A DNA stretch of 27,128 nucleotides from Phytophthora quininea (GCA_011947345.1 JAAVTG010000742.1:1-27128), one strand, 5' to 3'; positions 1 through 8,178 are shown, counted from the stretch's first letter. Notes: a model not told the origin generated them from the sequence alone. A program made the numbers and translations.

Positions 1-22
1 CGGTTTGCTCAGTTTTGCTCGG
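1..22 (+). repeat. Minisatellite remnant, at least 2 copies
   Basis: The window opens inside the TTTTGCTCGG block. One copy has the variant GCTCAG and one is canonical with a T4 at 13-16. Earlier copies are outside the window. Confidence 0.85.
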
Positions 23-861
23 TTTGCTGGCGCAGTCGCCCTTGCTTTGCTCGCTTGTTTGCCGTCCGCTTCGCCCCGCTCTTTGCCTGCCTCGTCGCAG
101 CGTGCTGCAGTCCGCTCGTGGGTCCGCCACCAGCTCAATGCTTCGATGGTCCGCTGCGTCATTTCTCTTTCGCCGAGCGCTGCAGCAGCATGCGTCCCGT
201 CGTACTCCACGTTGCCACCCTCTCTCTCTCGACGGGACGGAAGCTGACAACTTCTCGTGCAGCCTGGCACAACTCACAAACCCGTTGTGTTACGAGTTGC
301 GATGTTGCTGTCGCGATAGCGCCCGGTGGGTGGAGCGATACCCACTCACCCAACGTTTCTGCTCTGCTCTCATGCGTTGCCGATAATTCCTTCGTGCAGC
401 CCTGGCCTCAATGTCGATTGTTACTTTGGACACGACCGCACGGTAGCAGCCAAGCAGCCAAGCTATGGACCGACTGGCAGCAATACATGGGCAGCAATGC
501 GGAAGAGAGGGGACGGAGGGGGATCGAAATGGAGACGCGCGTCGAGCCACGGTTTGGGATCAACAAGAAGCCGTCACCAAGCGTCACTGCACCAGGACAT
601 TGAGACCGTGTCTTCAGGCGTGGGTGGCGTGACAGCAGAGCTATGGGGCTATGGGTTGATAAGACGCCTGCAAGGCAGTGAGCGAGCGAGCAAGTAGTTT
701 GCAGGGTGGCGAGAGCGGTCGATGCGTTGCGTTTTGGGACACGTGACGCACGGTGGGGCTAACAGGGATGCGCTTGGTAATGTGGCCACTGGGGCGCGTG
801 CGGTTGCTGTGGGCGCCGATCTGAGGCGGTGAGGAAATTTGAGAAGTGTCGACTTTACAGA
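1..861 (+). repeat. Partial, diverged array unit at the left edge (spacer only)
   Basis: These are the last 861 bp of a unit whose tRNA lies outside the window. It aligns throughout with the spacers to its right but carries many more differences: CTCAGTTTT inside the minisatellite, an extra CAG near 183-189, CTCTCTCTCTCGACGG in place of the consensus CTCTCGTCTCTCGACGG, GCGATAGC breaking the 14-bp palindrome, AACAAGAAGCC in place of TCAACGAAGCC, a rearranged CCGTCACC repeat near 570-598, loss of CTGG near 670, and GCTAACAGGGATG near 760. No gene is visible. The divergence suggests that an array boundary or older edge units lie to the left. Confidence 0.9.
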
Positions 862-930
862 GCCCTATAGCTCAGTGGTAGAGCACCCTTAGTAAGCGGA
901 AGGTCGGTAGTTCAATCCTGCCTGGGGGCA
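862..930 (+). pseudogene. Degenerate tRNA-Thr(AGU), copy 1
   Basis: This 69-nt copy lacks one C in the acceptor run (GCCCTA instead of GCCCCTA) and the GC that closes the anticodon stem (ACCCTTAGTAAG instead of ACCCGCTTAGTAAG). With three bases instead of five on the 5' side, the anticodon arm can no longer form, so a working tRNA is unlikely even though the A box, B box and TATA-like hexamer (835-840) remain. The unit that follows (1,024 bp) is also strongly diverged. Sequencing error could explain the homopolymer C, but less easily the GC loss. Confidence 0.75.
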
Positions 931-1000
931 CTCACTTTCCTGGCTTCCTTCCGAGTCGTCGTCGTCTCGAAGGTTGGCTTGGCGTGCTATCCCGGCACCC

Positions 1001-1038
1001 TTTGCTCGGTTTGCTCGGTTTTGCTCGGTTTTGCTCGG
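1001..1038 (+). repeat. TTTTGCTCGG minisatellite, unit 1, 4 copies
   Basis: Copies carry T3, T3, T4, T4. The first T4 is at 1019-1022, 88 nt beyond the end of tRNA copy 1. Confidence 0.9.
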
Positions 1039-1885
1039 TTTGCTGGCGCAGTCGCCCGCTTGCTTGCTCGCTTGTTTGCCGTCCGCTTCGCCCCGCTCTT
1101 TGCCTGCCTCGTCGCAGCGTGCTGCAGTCCGCTCGTGGGGTCCCGCCACCAGCTCCAATGCGATGGTCCGCTGCGTCATTTCTCTTTCGCCGAGCGCTGC
1201 AGCATATCCCGTCGTACTCCACGTTGCCACCCTCGTCTCTCGACGGGACACGGCAGAAGCTGACAACTTCTCGTGCAGCCTGGCACAACTCACAAACCCG
1301 TTGTGTTACGAGTTGCGATGTTGCTGTCGCGACAGCGCCCGGTGGGTGGAGCGATACCCACTCACCCAACGTTTCTGCTCTGCTCTCATGCGTTGCCGAT
1401 AATTCCTTCGTGCAGCCCTGGCCTCAATGTCGATTGTTACTTTGGACGACCGCACGGTAGCAGCCAAGCAGCCAAGCTATGGACCGACTGGCAGCAATAC
1501 ATGGGCAGCAATGCGGAAGAGGGGACGGAGGATCGAAATGGAGACGCGCGCGTCGAGCCACGGTTTGGGATCTCAACGAAGCCGTCACAAGCCGTCACCA
1601 AGCCGCAGGACATTGAGACCGTGTCTTCAGGCGTGGGTGGCGTGACAGCAGAGCTATGGGGCTATGGGTTGATAAGACGCCTCTGCTGGAAGGCAGTGAG
1701 CGAGCGAGCAAGTAGTTTGCGCGGGTGGCGAGAGCGGTCGATGCGTTGCGTTTTGGGACACGTGACGCACGGTGGGGCTAGCTTGGGATGTGCGCTTGGT
1801 AATGTGGCCACTGGGGAGCGCGTGCGGTTGCTGTGGGCGCCGATCTGAGGCGGTGAGGAAATTTGAGAAGTGTCGACTTTACAGA

Positions 1886-1956
1886 GCCCTATAGCTCAGT
1901 GGTAGAGCACCCGCTTAGTAAGCGGAAGGTCGGTAGTTCAATCCTGCCTGGGGGCA
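1886..1956 (+). tRNA. tRNA-Thr-AGT: tRNA-Thr(AGU), copy 2, acceptor stem one base short
   Basis: This 71-nt copy is canonical except for the loss of one C in the 5' acceptor strand (GCCCTA against TGGGGGC), which leaves a bulge or a six-pair stem. All other arms and the anticodon are intact. It may be impaired in 5' processing or charging, or the base may be a homopolymer error. The unit downstream (1,063 bp, the longest) has six minisatellite copies, CAGAGGCAGACAAC in place of CAGAGGCTGACAAC, and one extra partial CCGTCRCCAAG copy near 2643. Confidence 0.8.
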
Positions 1957-2027
1957 CTCACTTTCCTGGCTTCCTTCCGAGTCGTCAATCGTCTCGAAGG
2001 TTGGCTTGGCGTGCTATCCCGGCACCC

Positions 2028-2085
2028 TTTGCTTTGTTTGCTCGGTTTTGCTCGGTTTTGCGCGGTTTTGCTCGGTTTTGCTCGG
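2028..2085 (+). repeat. TTTTGCTCGG minisatellite, unit 2, 6 copies
   Basis: The first copy is the variant TTTGCTTTG and the fourth is TTTTGCGCGG. The first T4 is at 2046-2049. It is one of the two longest blocks, the other being in unit 8. Confidence 0.9.
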
Positions 2086-2948
2086 TTTGCTGGCGCAGTC
2101 GCCCGCTTGCTTTGCTCGCTTGTTTGCCGTCCGCTTCGCCCCGCTCTTTGCCTGCCTCGTCGCAGCGTGCTGCAGTCCGCTCGTGGGGTCCGCCACCAGC
2201 TCCAATGCTTCGATGGTCCGCTGCGTCATTTCTCTTTCGCCGAGCGCTGCAGCATATGCGTCCCGTCGTACTCCACGTTGCCACCCTCTCGTCTCTCGAC
2301 GGGACACGGCAGAGGCAGACAACTTCTCGTGCAGCCTGGCACAACTCACAAACCCGTTGTGTTACGAGTTGCGATGTTGCTGTCGCGACAGCGCCCGGTG
2401 GGTGGAGCGATACCCACTCACCCAACGTTTCTGCTCTGCTCTCATGCGTTGCCGATAATTCCTTCGTGCAGCCCTGGCCTCAATGTCGATTGTTACTTTG
2501 GACACGACCGCACGGTAGCAGCCAAGCAGCCAAGCTATGGACCGACTGGCAGCAATACATGGGCAGCAATGCGGAAGAGAGGGGACGGAGGGGATCGAAA
2601 TGGAGACGCGCGCGTCGAGCCACGGTTTGGGATCTCAACGAAGCCGTCGCCAAGCCGTCACCAAGCCGCAGGACATTGAGACCGTGTCTTCAGGCGTGGG
2701 TGGCGTGACAGCAGAGCTATGGGGCTATGGGTTGATAAGACGCCTCTGCTGGAAGGCAGTGAGCGAGCGAGCAAGTAGTTTGCGCGGGTGGCGAGAGCGG
2801 TCGATGCGTTGCGTTTTGGGACACGTGACGCACGGTGGGGCTAGCTTGGGATGTGCGCTTGGTAATGTGGCCACTGGGGAGCGCGTGCGGTTGCTGTGGG
2901 CGCCGATCTGAGGCGGTGAGGAAATTTGAGAAGTGTCGACTTTACAGA

Positions 2949-3020
2949 GCCCCTATAGCTCAGTGGTAGAGCACCCGCTTAGTAAGCGGAAGGTCGGTAG
3001 TTCAATCCTGCCTGGGGGCA
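2949..3020 (+). tRNA. tRNA-Thr-AGT: tRNA-Thr(AGU), copy 3; reference canonical copy
   Basis: A 72-nt cloverleaf without intron. Acceptor GCCCCTA pairs with TGGGGGC; D arm GCTC-AGTGGTA-GAGC; A26; anticodon arm CCCGC-TTAGTAA-GCGGA; variable AGGTC; T arm GGTAG-TTCAATC-CTGCC; discriminator A73, no encoded CCA. U33 precedes anticodon AGT, so the tRNA decodes ACU and, with A34 deaminated to inosine, also ACC and ACA. G1-C72, C2-G71, G35 and U36 agree with known threonyl-tRNA synthetase identity elements. The A box TAGCTCAGTGG and B box GTTCAATCC both fit the Pol III consensus. Oddity: C27 faces A43, a mismatch present in all copies. The unit is 1,042 bp, with GTAGGTGG near 3740, a 2-bp loss in GCTATGGCTATG and GCTAACTTAGG near 3883. 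Confidence 0.97.
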
Positions 3021-3036
3021 CTCACTTTCCTGGCTT

Positions 3037-3064
3037 CCTTCCGAGTCGTCAATCGTCTCGAAGG
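3037..3064 (+). other. Possible stem-loop in the tRNA 3' trailer
   Basis: CCTTCCGAG and CTCGAAGG can form eight pairs with one bulged C around an 11-nt loop. It lies 17 nt past the mature tRNA end and before any T4, so it would be part of the primary transcript. It is kept at the same offset in the complete units; unit 1 has a changed loop (GTCGTCGTCGTC). Confidence 0.5.
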
Positions 3065-3091
3065 TTGGCTTGGCGTGCTATCCCGGCACCC

Positions 3092-3130
3092 TTTGCTCGG
3101 TTTTGCTCGGTTTTGCTCGGTTTTGCTCGG
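3092..3130 (+). repeat. TTTTGCTCGG minisatellite, unit 3, 4 copies
   Basis: One T3 copy (TTTGCTCGG) is followed by three T4 copies of a 10-bp motif, then TTTGCTGG. This is the commonest form in the array. Copy number here is the main cause of unit length differences (3 to 6 copies). Confidence 0.95.
3101..3124 (+). terminator. Likely Pol III terminators: serial T4 runs in the minisatellite
   Basis: RNA polymerase III stops at runs of T on the non-template strand, usually four or more. After the tRNA only T3 occurs (3026-3028 and 3092-3094) until T4 at 3101-3104, followed by T4 at 3111-3114 and 3121-3124. The predicted 3' trailer is therefore about 80 nt, longer than usual. A GTGC/GCAC mini-hairpin (3078-3081 with 3086-3089) sits just before. 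In units 1, 2 and 8 the first T4 comes after 88-89 nt. Inferred from sequence only; T3 readers would stop sooner. Confidence 0.6.
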
Positions 3131-3304
3131 TTTGCTGGCGCAGTCGCCCGCTTGCTTTGCTCGCTTGTTTGCCGTCCGCTTCGCCCCGCTCTTTGCCTGC
3201 CTCGTCGCAGCGTGCTGCAGTCCGCTCGTGGGGTCCGCCACCAGCTCCAATGCTTCGATGGTCCGCTGCGTCATTTCTCTTTCGCCGAGCGCTGCAGCAT
3301 ATGC

Positions 3305-3350
3305 GTCCCGTCGTACTCCACGTTGCCACCCTCTCGTCTCTCGACGGGAC
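3305..3350. repeat. 9-bp perfect inverted repeat in spacer
   Basis: GTCCCGTCG (3305-3313) and CGACGGGAC (3342-3350) are exact reverse complements separated by 28 bp. Present in the complete units and in the left partial unit; in unit 1 the left arm has ATCCCGTCG, leaving 8 pairs. Function unknown. Confidence 0.7.
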
Positions 3351-3423
3351 ACGGCAGAGGCTGACAACTTCTCGTGCAGCCTGGCACAACTCACAAACCC
3401 GTTGTGTTACGAGTTGCGATGTT

Positions 3424-3437
3424 GCTGTCGCGACAGC
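3424..3437. repeat. 14-bp perfect palindrome in spacer
   Basis: GCTGTCGCGACAGC is self-complementary and occurs once per unit, broken by one base (GCGATAGC) only in the left partial unit. It could be a dimeric protein site; no evidence beyond symmetry. Confidence 0.6.
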
Positions 3438-3442
3438 GCCCG

Positions 3443-3462
3443 GTGGGTGGAGCGATACCCAC
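3443..3462. repeat. Short inverted repeat next to the palindrome
   Basis: GTGGGT and ACCCAC flank an 8-bp loop (GGAGCGAT), only 5 bp after the palindrome. Present in every spacer of the window, including the diverged left one. Confidence 0.5.
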
Positions 3463-3687
3463 TCACCCAACGTTTCTGCTCTGCTCTCATGCGTTGCCGA
3501 TAATTCCTTCGTGCAGCCCTGGCCTCAATGTCGATTGTTACTTTGGACACGACCGCACGGTAGCAGCCAAGCAGCCAAGCTATGGACCGACTGGCAGCAA
3601 TACATGGGCAGCAATGCGGAAGAGAGGGGACGGAGGGGGATCGAAATGGAGACGCGCGTCGAGCCACGGTTTGGGATCTCAACGAAG

Positions 3688-3709
3688 CCGTCACCAAGCC
3701 GTCACCAAG
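3688..3709 (+). repeat. 11-bp direct repeat CCGTCACCAAG, two copies
   Basis: Two perfect copies lie in most units. Unit 25 has one copy (near 26688-26698), unit 24 a shortened first copy, unit 2 an additional variant copy, and the left partial unit a scrambled version. A second small site of slippage in the unit. Confidence 0.85.
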
Positions 3710-3855
3710 CCGCAGGACATTGAGACCGTGTCTTCAGGCGTAGGTGGCGTGACAGCAGAGCTATGGCTATGGGTTGATAAGACGCCTCTGCTGGAAGGCA
3801 GTGAGCGAGCGAGCAAGTAGTTTGCGCGGGTGGCGAGAGCGGTCGATGCGTTGCG

Positions 3856-3859
3856 TTTT
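3856..3859 (+). terminator. Second T4 run, possible backstop terminator
   Basis: GCGTTTTGGG is the only other T4 of the unit on the + strand, about 130 bp before the next tRNA. It could stop read-through from the preceding gene before it enters the next promoter. Weak, sequence-only inference. Confidence 0.3.
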
Positions 3860-3963
3860 GGGACACGTGACGCACGGTGGGGCTAACTTAGGATGTGCGC
3901 TTGGTAATGTGGCCACTGGGGAGCGCGTGCGGTTGCTGTGGGCGCCGATCTGAGGCGGTGAGG

Positions 3964-3969
3964 AAATTT
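3964..3969 (+). promoter_or_regulatory. TATA-like upstream element of tRNA copy 4 (same offset in every unit)
   Basis: AAATTT lies at -27 to -22 from the tRNA start in an otherwise GC-rich region, where upstream TATA boxes help Pol III in plants and fission yeast. The same hexamer precedes the copies I checked, e.g. 835-840 for copy 1. Before copy 24 one A is lost (AATTT, 24898-24902). The TATA role is inferred. Confidence 0.5.
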
Positions 3970-3990
3970 GAGAAGTGTCGACTTTACAGA

Positions 3991-4062
3991 GCCCCTATAG
4001 CTCAGTGGTAGAGCACCCGCTTAGTAAGCGGAAGGTCGGTAGTTCAATCCTGCCTGGGGGCA
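3991..4062 (+). tRNA. tRNA-Thr-AGT: tRNA-Thr(AGU), copy 4, canonical
   Basis: Identical to the reference copy. Unit of 1,042 bp: four minisatellite copies, short ACGCGCGTCG form, GCTAGCGGGATG form (near 4927). No other gene in the spacer to 5032. Confidence 0.97.
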
Positions 4063-4133
4063 CTCACTTTCCTGGCTTCCTTCCGAGTCGTCAATCGTCT
4101 CGAAGGTTGGCTTGGCGTGCTATCCCGGCACCC

Positions 4134-4172
4134 TTTGCTCGGTTTTGCTCGGTTTTGCTCGGTTTTGCTCGG
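4134..4172 (+). repeat. TTTTGCTCGG minisatellite, unit 4, 4 copies
   Basis: T3, T4, T4, T4, as in unit 3. Confidence 0.93.
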
Positions 4173-5032
4173 TTTGCTGGCGCAGTCGCCCGCTTGCTTT
4201 GCTCGCTTGTTTGCCGTCCGCTTCGCCCCGCTCTTTGCCTGCCTCGTCGCAGCGTGCTGCAGTCCGCTCGTGGGGTCCGCCACCAGCTCCAATGCTTCGA
4301 TGGTCCGCTGCGTCATTTCTCTTTCGCCGAGCGCTGCAGCATATGCGTCCCGTCGTACTCCACGTTGCCACCCTCTCGTCTCTCGACGGGACACGGCAGA
4401 GGCTGACAACTTCTCGTGCAGCCTGGCACAACTCACAAACCCGTTGTGTTACGAGTTGCGATGTTGCTGTCGCGACAGCGCCCGGTGGGTGGAGCGATAC
4501 CCACTCACCCAACGTTTCTGCTCTGCTCTCATGCGTTGCCGATAATTCCTTCGTGCAGCCCTGGCCTCAATGTCGATTGTTACTTTGGACACGACCGCAC
4601 GGTAGCAGCCAAGCAGCCAAGCTATGGACCGACTGGCAGCAATACATGGGCAGCAATGCGGAAGAGAGGGGACGGAGGGGGATCGAAATGGAGACGCGCG
4701 TCGAGCCACGGTTTGGGATCTCAACGAAGCCGTCACCAAGCCGTCACCAAGCCGCAGGACATTGAGACCGTGTCTTCAGGCGTGGGTGGCGTGACAGCAG
4801 AGCTATGGGGCTATGGGTTGATAAGACGCCTCTGCTGGAAGGCAGTGAGCGAGCGAGCAAGTAGTTTGCGCGGGTGGCGAGAGCGGTCGATGCGTTGCGT
4901 TTTGGGACACGTGACGCACGGTGGGGCTAGCGGGATGTGCGCTTGGTAATGTGGCCACTGGGGAGCGCGTGCGGTTGCTGTGGGCGCCGATCTGAGGCGG
5001 TGAGGAAATTTGAGAAGTGTCGACTTTACAGA

Positions 5033-5104
5033 GCCCCTATAGCTCAGTGGTAGAGCACCCGCTTAGTAAGCGGAAGGTCGGTAGTTCAATCCTGCCTGGG
5101 GGCA
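5033..5104 (+). tRNA. tRNA-Thr-AGT: tRNA-Thr(AGU), copy 5, canonical
   Basis: Identical to the reference copy. Unit of 1,055 bp: five minisatellite copies, long ACGCGCGCG form, GCTAGCTTGGGATG form. No other gene in the spacer to 6087. Confidence 0.97.
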
Positions 5105-5175
5105 CTCACTTTCCTGGCTTCCTTCCGAGTCGTCAATCGTCTCGAAGGTTGGCTTGGCGTGCTATCCCGGCACCC

Positions 5176-5223
5176 TTTGCTCGGTTTTGCTCGGTTTTGC
5201 TCGGTTTGCTCGGTTTTGCTCGG
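5176..5223 (+). repeat. TTTTGCTCGG minisatellite, unit 5, 5 copies
   Basis: T3, T4, T4, T3, T4; the extra T3 copy accounts for the 9 bp excess of this unit. Confidence 0.93.
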
Positions 5224-6087
5224 TTTGCTGGCGCAGTCGCCCGCTTGCTTTGCTCGCTTGTTTGCCGTCCGCTTCGCCCCGCTCTTTGCCTGCCTCGTCG
5301 CAGCGTGCTGCAGTCCGCTCGTGGGGTCCGCCACCAGCTCCAATGCTTCGATGGTCCGCTGCGTCATTTCTCTTTCGCCGAGCGCTGCAGCATATGCGTC
5401 CCGTCGTACTCCACGTTGCCACCCTCTCGTCTCTCGACGGGACACGGCAGAGGCTGACAACTTCTCGTGCAGCCTGGCACAACTCACAAACCCGTTGTGT
5501 TACGAGTTGCGATGTTGCTGTCGCGACAGCGCCCGGTGGGTGGAGCGATACCCACTCACCCAACGTTTCTGCTCTGCTCTCATGCGTTGCCGATAATTCC
5601 TTCGTGCAGCCCTGGCCTCAATGTCGATTGTTACTTTGGACACGACCGCACGGTAGCAGCCAAGCAGCCAAGCTATGGACCGACTGGCAGCAATACATGG
5701 GCAGCAATGCGGAAGAGAGGGGACGGAGGGGGATCGAAATGGAGACGCGCGCGTCGAGCCACGGTTTGGGATCTCAACGAAGCCGTCACCAAGCCGTCAC
5801 CAAGCCGCAGGACATTGAGACCGTGTCTTCAGGCGTGGGTGGCGTGACAGCAGAGCTATGGGGCTATGGGTTGATAAGACGCCTCTGCTGGAAGGCAGTG
5901 AGCGAGCGAGCAAGTAGTTTGCGCGGGTGGCGAGAGCGGTCGATGCGTTGCGTTTTGGGACACGTGACGCACGGTGGGGCTAGCTTGGGATGTGCGCTTG
6001 GTAATGTGGCCACTGGGGAGCGCGTGCGGTTGCTGTGGGCGCCGATCTGAGGCGGTGAGGAAATTTGAGAAGTGTCGACTTTACAGA

Positions 6088-6159
6088 GCCCCTATAGCTC
6101 AGTGGTAGAGCACCCGCTTAGTAAGCGGAAGGTCGGTAGTTCAATCCTGCCTGGGGGCA
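6088..6159 (+). tRNA. tRNA-Thr-AGT: tRNA-Thr(AGU), copy 6, canonical
   Basis: Identical to the reference copy. Unit of 1,044 bp: GCTAGCGGGATG form, and a private G-to-A change giving GGAGGAGGATCG near 6770-6781. No other gene in the spacer to 7131. Confidence 0.97.
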
Positions 6160-6230
6160 CTCACTTTCCTGGCTTCCTTCCGAGTCGTCAATCGTCTCGA
6201 AGGTTGGCTTGGCGTGCTATCCCGGCACCC

Positions 6231-6269
6231 TTTGCTCGGTTTTGCTCGGTTTTGCTCGGTTTTGCTCGG
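6231..6269 (+). repeat. TTTTGCTCGG minisatellite, unit 6, 4 copies
   Basis: T3, T4, T4, T4. Confidence 0.93.
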
Positions 6270-7131
6270 TTTGCTGGCGCAGTCGCCCGCTTGCTTTGCT
6301 CGCTTGTTTGCCGTCCGCTTCGCCCCGCTCTTTGCCTGCCTCGTCGCAGCGTGCTGCAGTCCGCTCGTGGGGTCCGCCACCAGCTCCAATGCTTCGATGG
6401 TCCGCTGCGTCATTTCTCTTTCGCCGAGCGCTGCAGCATATGCGTCCCGTCGTACTCCACGTTGCCACCCTCTCGTCTCTCGACGGGACACGGCAGAGGC
6501 TGACAACTTCTCGTGCAGCCTGGCACAACTCACAAACCCGTTGTGTTACGAGTTGCGATGTTGCTGTCGCGACAGCGCCCGGTGGGTGGAGCGATACCCA
6601 CTCACCCAACGTTTCTGCTCTGCTCTCATGCGTTGCCGATAATTCCTTCGTGCAGCCCTGGCCTCAATGTCGATTGTTACTTTGGACACGACCGCACGGT
6701 AGCAGCCAAGCAGCCAAGCTATGGACCGACTGGCAGCAATACATGGGCAGCAATGCGGAAGAGAGGGGACGGAGGAGGATCGAAATGGAGACGCGCGCGT
6801 CGAGCCACGGTTTGGGATCTCAACGAAGCCGTCACCAAGCCGTCACCAAGCCGCAGGACATTGAGACCGTGTCTTCAGGCGTGGGTGGCGTGACAGCAGA
6901 GCTATGGGGCTATGGGTTGATAAGACGCCTCTGCTGGAAGGCAGTGAGCGAGCGAGCAAGTAGTTTGCGCGGGTGGCGAGAGCGGTCGATGCGTTGCGTT
7001 TTGGGACACGTGACGCACGGTGGGGCTAGCGGGATGTGCGCTTGGTAATGTGGCCACTGGGGAGCGCGTGCGGTTGCTGTGGGCGCCGATCTGAGGCGGT
7101 GAGGAAATTTGAGAAGTGTCGACTTTACAGA

Positions 7132-7203
7132 GCCCCTATAGCTCAGTGGTAGAGCACCCGCTTAGTAAGCGGAAGGTCGGTAGTTCAATCCTGCCTGGGG
7201 GCA
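7132..7203 (+). tRNA. tRNA-Thr-AGT: tRNA-Thr(AGU), copy 7, canonical
   Basis: Identical to the reference copy. Unit of 1,047 bp: consensus plus one inserted T (CAAGCTTATGG near 7761-7768). No other gene in the spacer to 8178. Confidence 0.97.
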
Positions 7204-7274
7204 CTCACTTTCCTGGCTTCCTTCCGAGTCGTCAATCGTCTCGAAGGTTGGCTTGGCGTGCTATCCCGGCACCC

Positions 7275-7313
7275 TTTGCTCGGTTTTGCTCGGTTTTGCT
7301 CGGTTTTGCTCGG
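7275..7313 (+). repeat. TTTTGCTCGG minisatellite, unit 7, 4 copies
   Basis: T3, T4, T4, T4. Confidence 0.93.
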
Positions 7314-8178
7314 TTTGCTGGCGCAGTCGCCCGCTTGCTTTGCTCGCTTGTTTGCCGTCCGCTTCGCCCCGCTCTTTGCCTGCCTCGTCGCAGCGTGCTG
7401 CAGTCCGCTCGTGGGGTCCGCCACCAGCTCCAATGCTTCGATGGTCCGCTGCGTCATTTCTCTTTCGCCGAGCGCTGCAGCATATGCGTCCCGTCGTACT
7501 CCACGTTGCCACCCTCTCGTCTCTCGACGGGACACGGCAGAGGCTGACAACTTCTCGTGCAGCCTGGCACAACTCACAAACCCGTTGTGTTACGAGTTGC
7601 GATGTTGCTGTCGCGACAGCGCCCGGTGGGTGGAGCGATACCCACTCACCCAACGTTTCTGCTCTGCTCTCATGCGTTGCCGATAATTCCTTCGTGCAGC
7701 CCTGGCCTCAATGTCGATTGTTACTTTGGACACGACCGCACGGTAGCAGCCAAGCAGCCAAGCTTATGGACCGACTGGCAGCAATACATGGGCAGCAATG
7801 CGGAAGAGAGGGGACGGAGGGGGATCGAAATGGAGACGCGCGCGTCGAGCCACGGTTTGGGATCTCAACGAAGCCGTCACCAAGCCGTCACCAAGCCGCA
7901 GGACATTGAGACCGTGTCTTCAGGCGTGGGTGGCGTGACAGCAGAGCTATGGGGCTATGGGTTGATAAGACGCCTCTGCTGGAAGGCAGTGAGCGAGCGA
8001 GCAAGTAGTTTGCGCGGGTGGCGAGAGCGGTCGATGCGTTGCGTTTTGGGACACGTGACGCACGGTGGGGCTAGCTTGGGATGTGCGCTTGGTAATGTGG
8101 CCACTGGGGAGCGCGTGCGGTTGCTGTGGGCGCCGATCTGAGGCGGTGAGGAAATTTGAGAAGTGTCGACTTTACAGA

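Larger units (their letters stand above)
3021..3963 (+). other. Spacer of the reference unit (unit 3), no gene seen
   Basis: About 940 bp separate the tRNA from the next promoter element. In order it holds two possible trailer hairpins, the T-rich minisatellite, a pyrimidine-rich stretch to about 3240, an inverted repeat (3305-3350), a 14-bp palindrome (3424-3437), a 6-bp hairpin (3443-3462), a G/A-rich stretch (3618-3652), an 11-bp direct repeat (3688-3709), a T4 (3856-3859) and CACGTG (3864-3869). Long stop-free frames exist on both strands because the DNA is GC-rich, but 1-, 2- and 10-bp indels between units shift them freely, so none is under coding constraint. I recognise no second RNA gene. 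All other spacers are copies of this one, with the differences noted under each tRNA. Confidence 0.85.

Noticed and set aside
2933..3020. Conserved peptide frame beginning just before each tRNA (includes SSVVEHPLSKRKVGSSILPG)
   Set aside because: This is the tRNA gene itself read as protein, a familiar annotation artefact.
3424..3437. Palindrome as a Pol III or Rho-type terminator
   Set aside because: No T run follows it, and it lies more than 400 bp past the tRNA.
3640..3652. GGATCGAAATGG as a second B box within the spacer
   Set aside because: It fails the final C of the GWTCRANNC consensus and has no A box at a suitable distance.
3070..3723. Long open frames on both strands in each unit (up to about 340 codons), some repeated unit after unit
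   Set aside because: They overlap in several frames at once, many begin with GTG or TTG, and 1-, 2- and 10-bp indels between units shift the frame so that the downstream peptide alternates between unrelated sequences. They reflect low stop-codon density in GC-rich repeats.
2949..3990. tRNA-derived SINE or other transposon in tandem
   Set aside because: The tRNA is full-length and able to fold, units abut in direct repeats without target-site duplications or A-rich tails, and there is no element-encoded protein. An origin from circular DNA cannot be excluded but has no support here.
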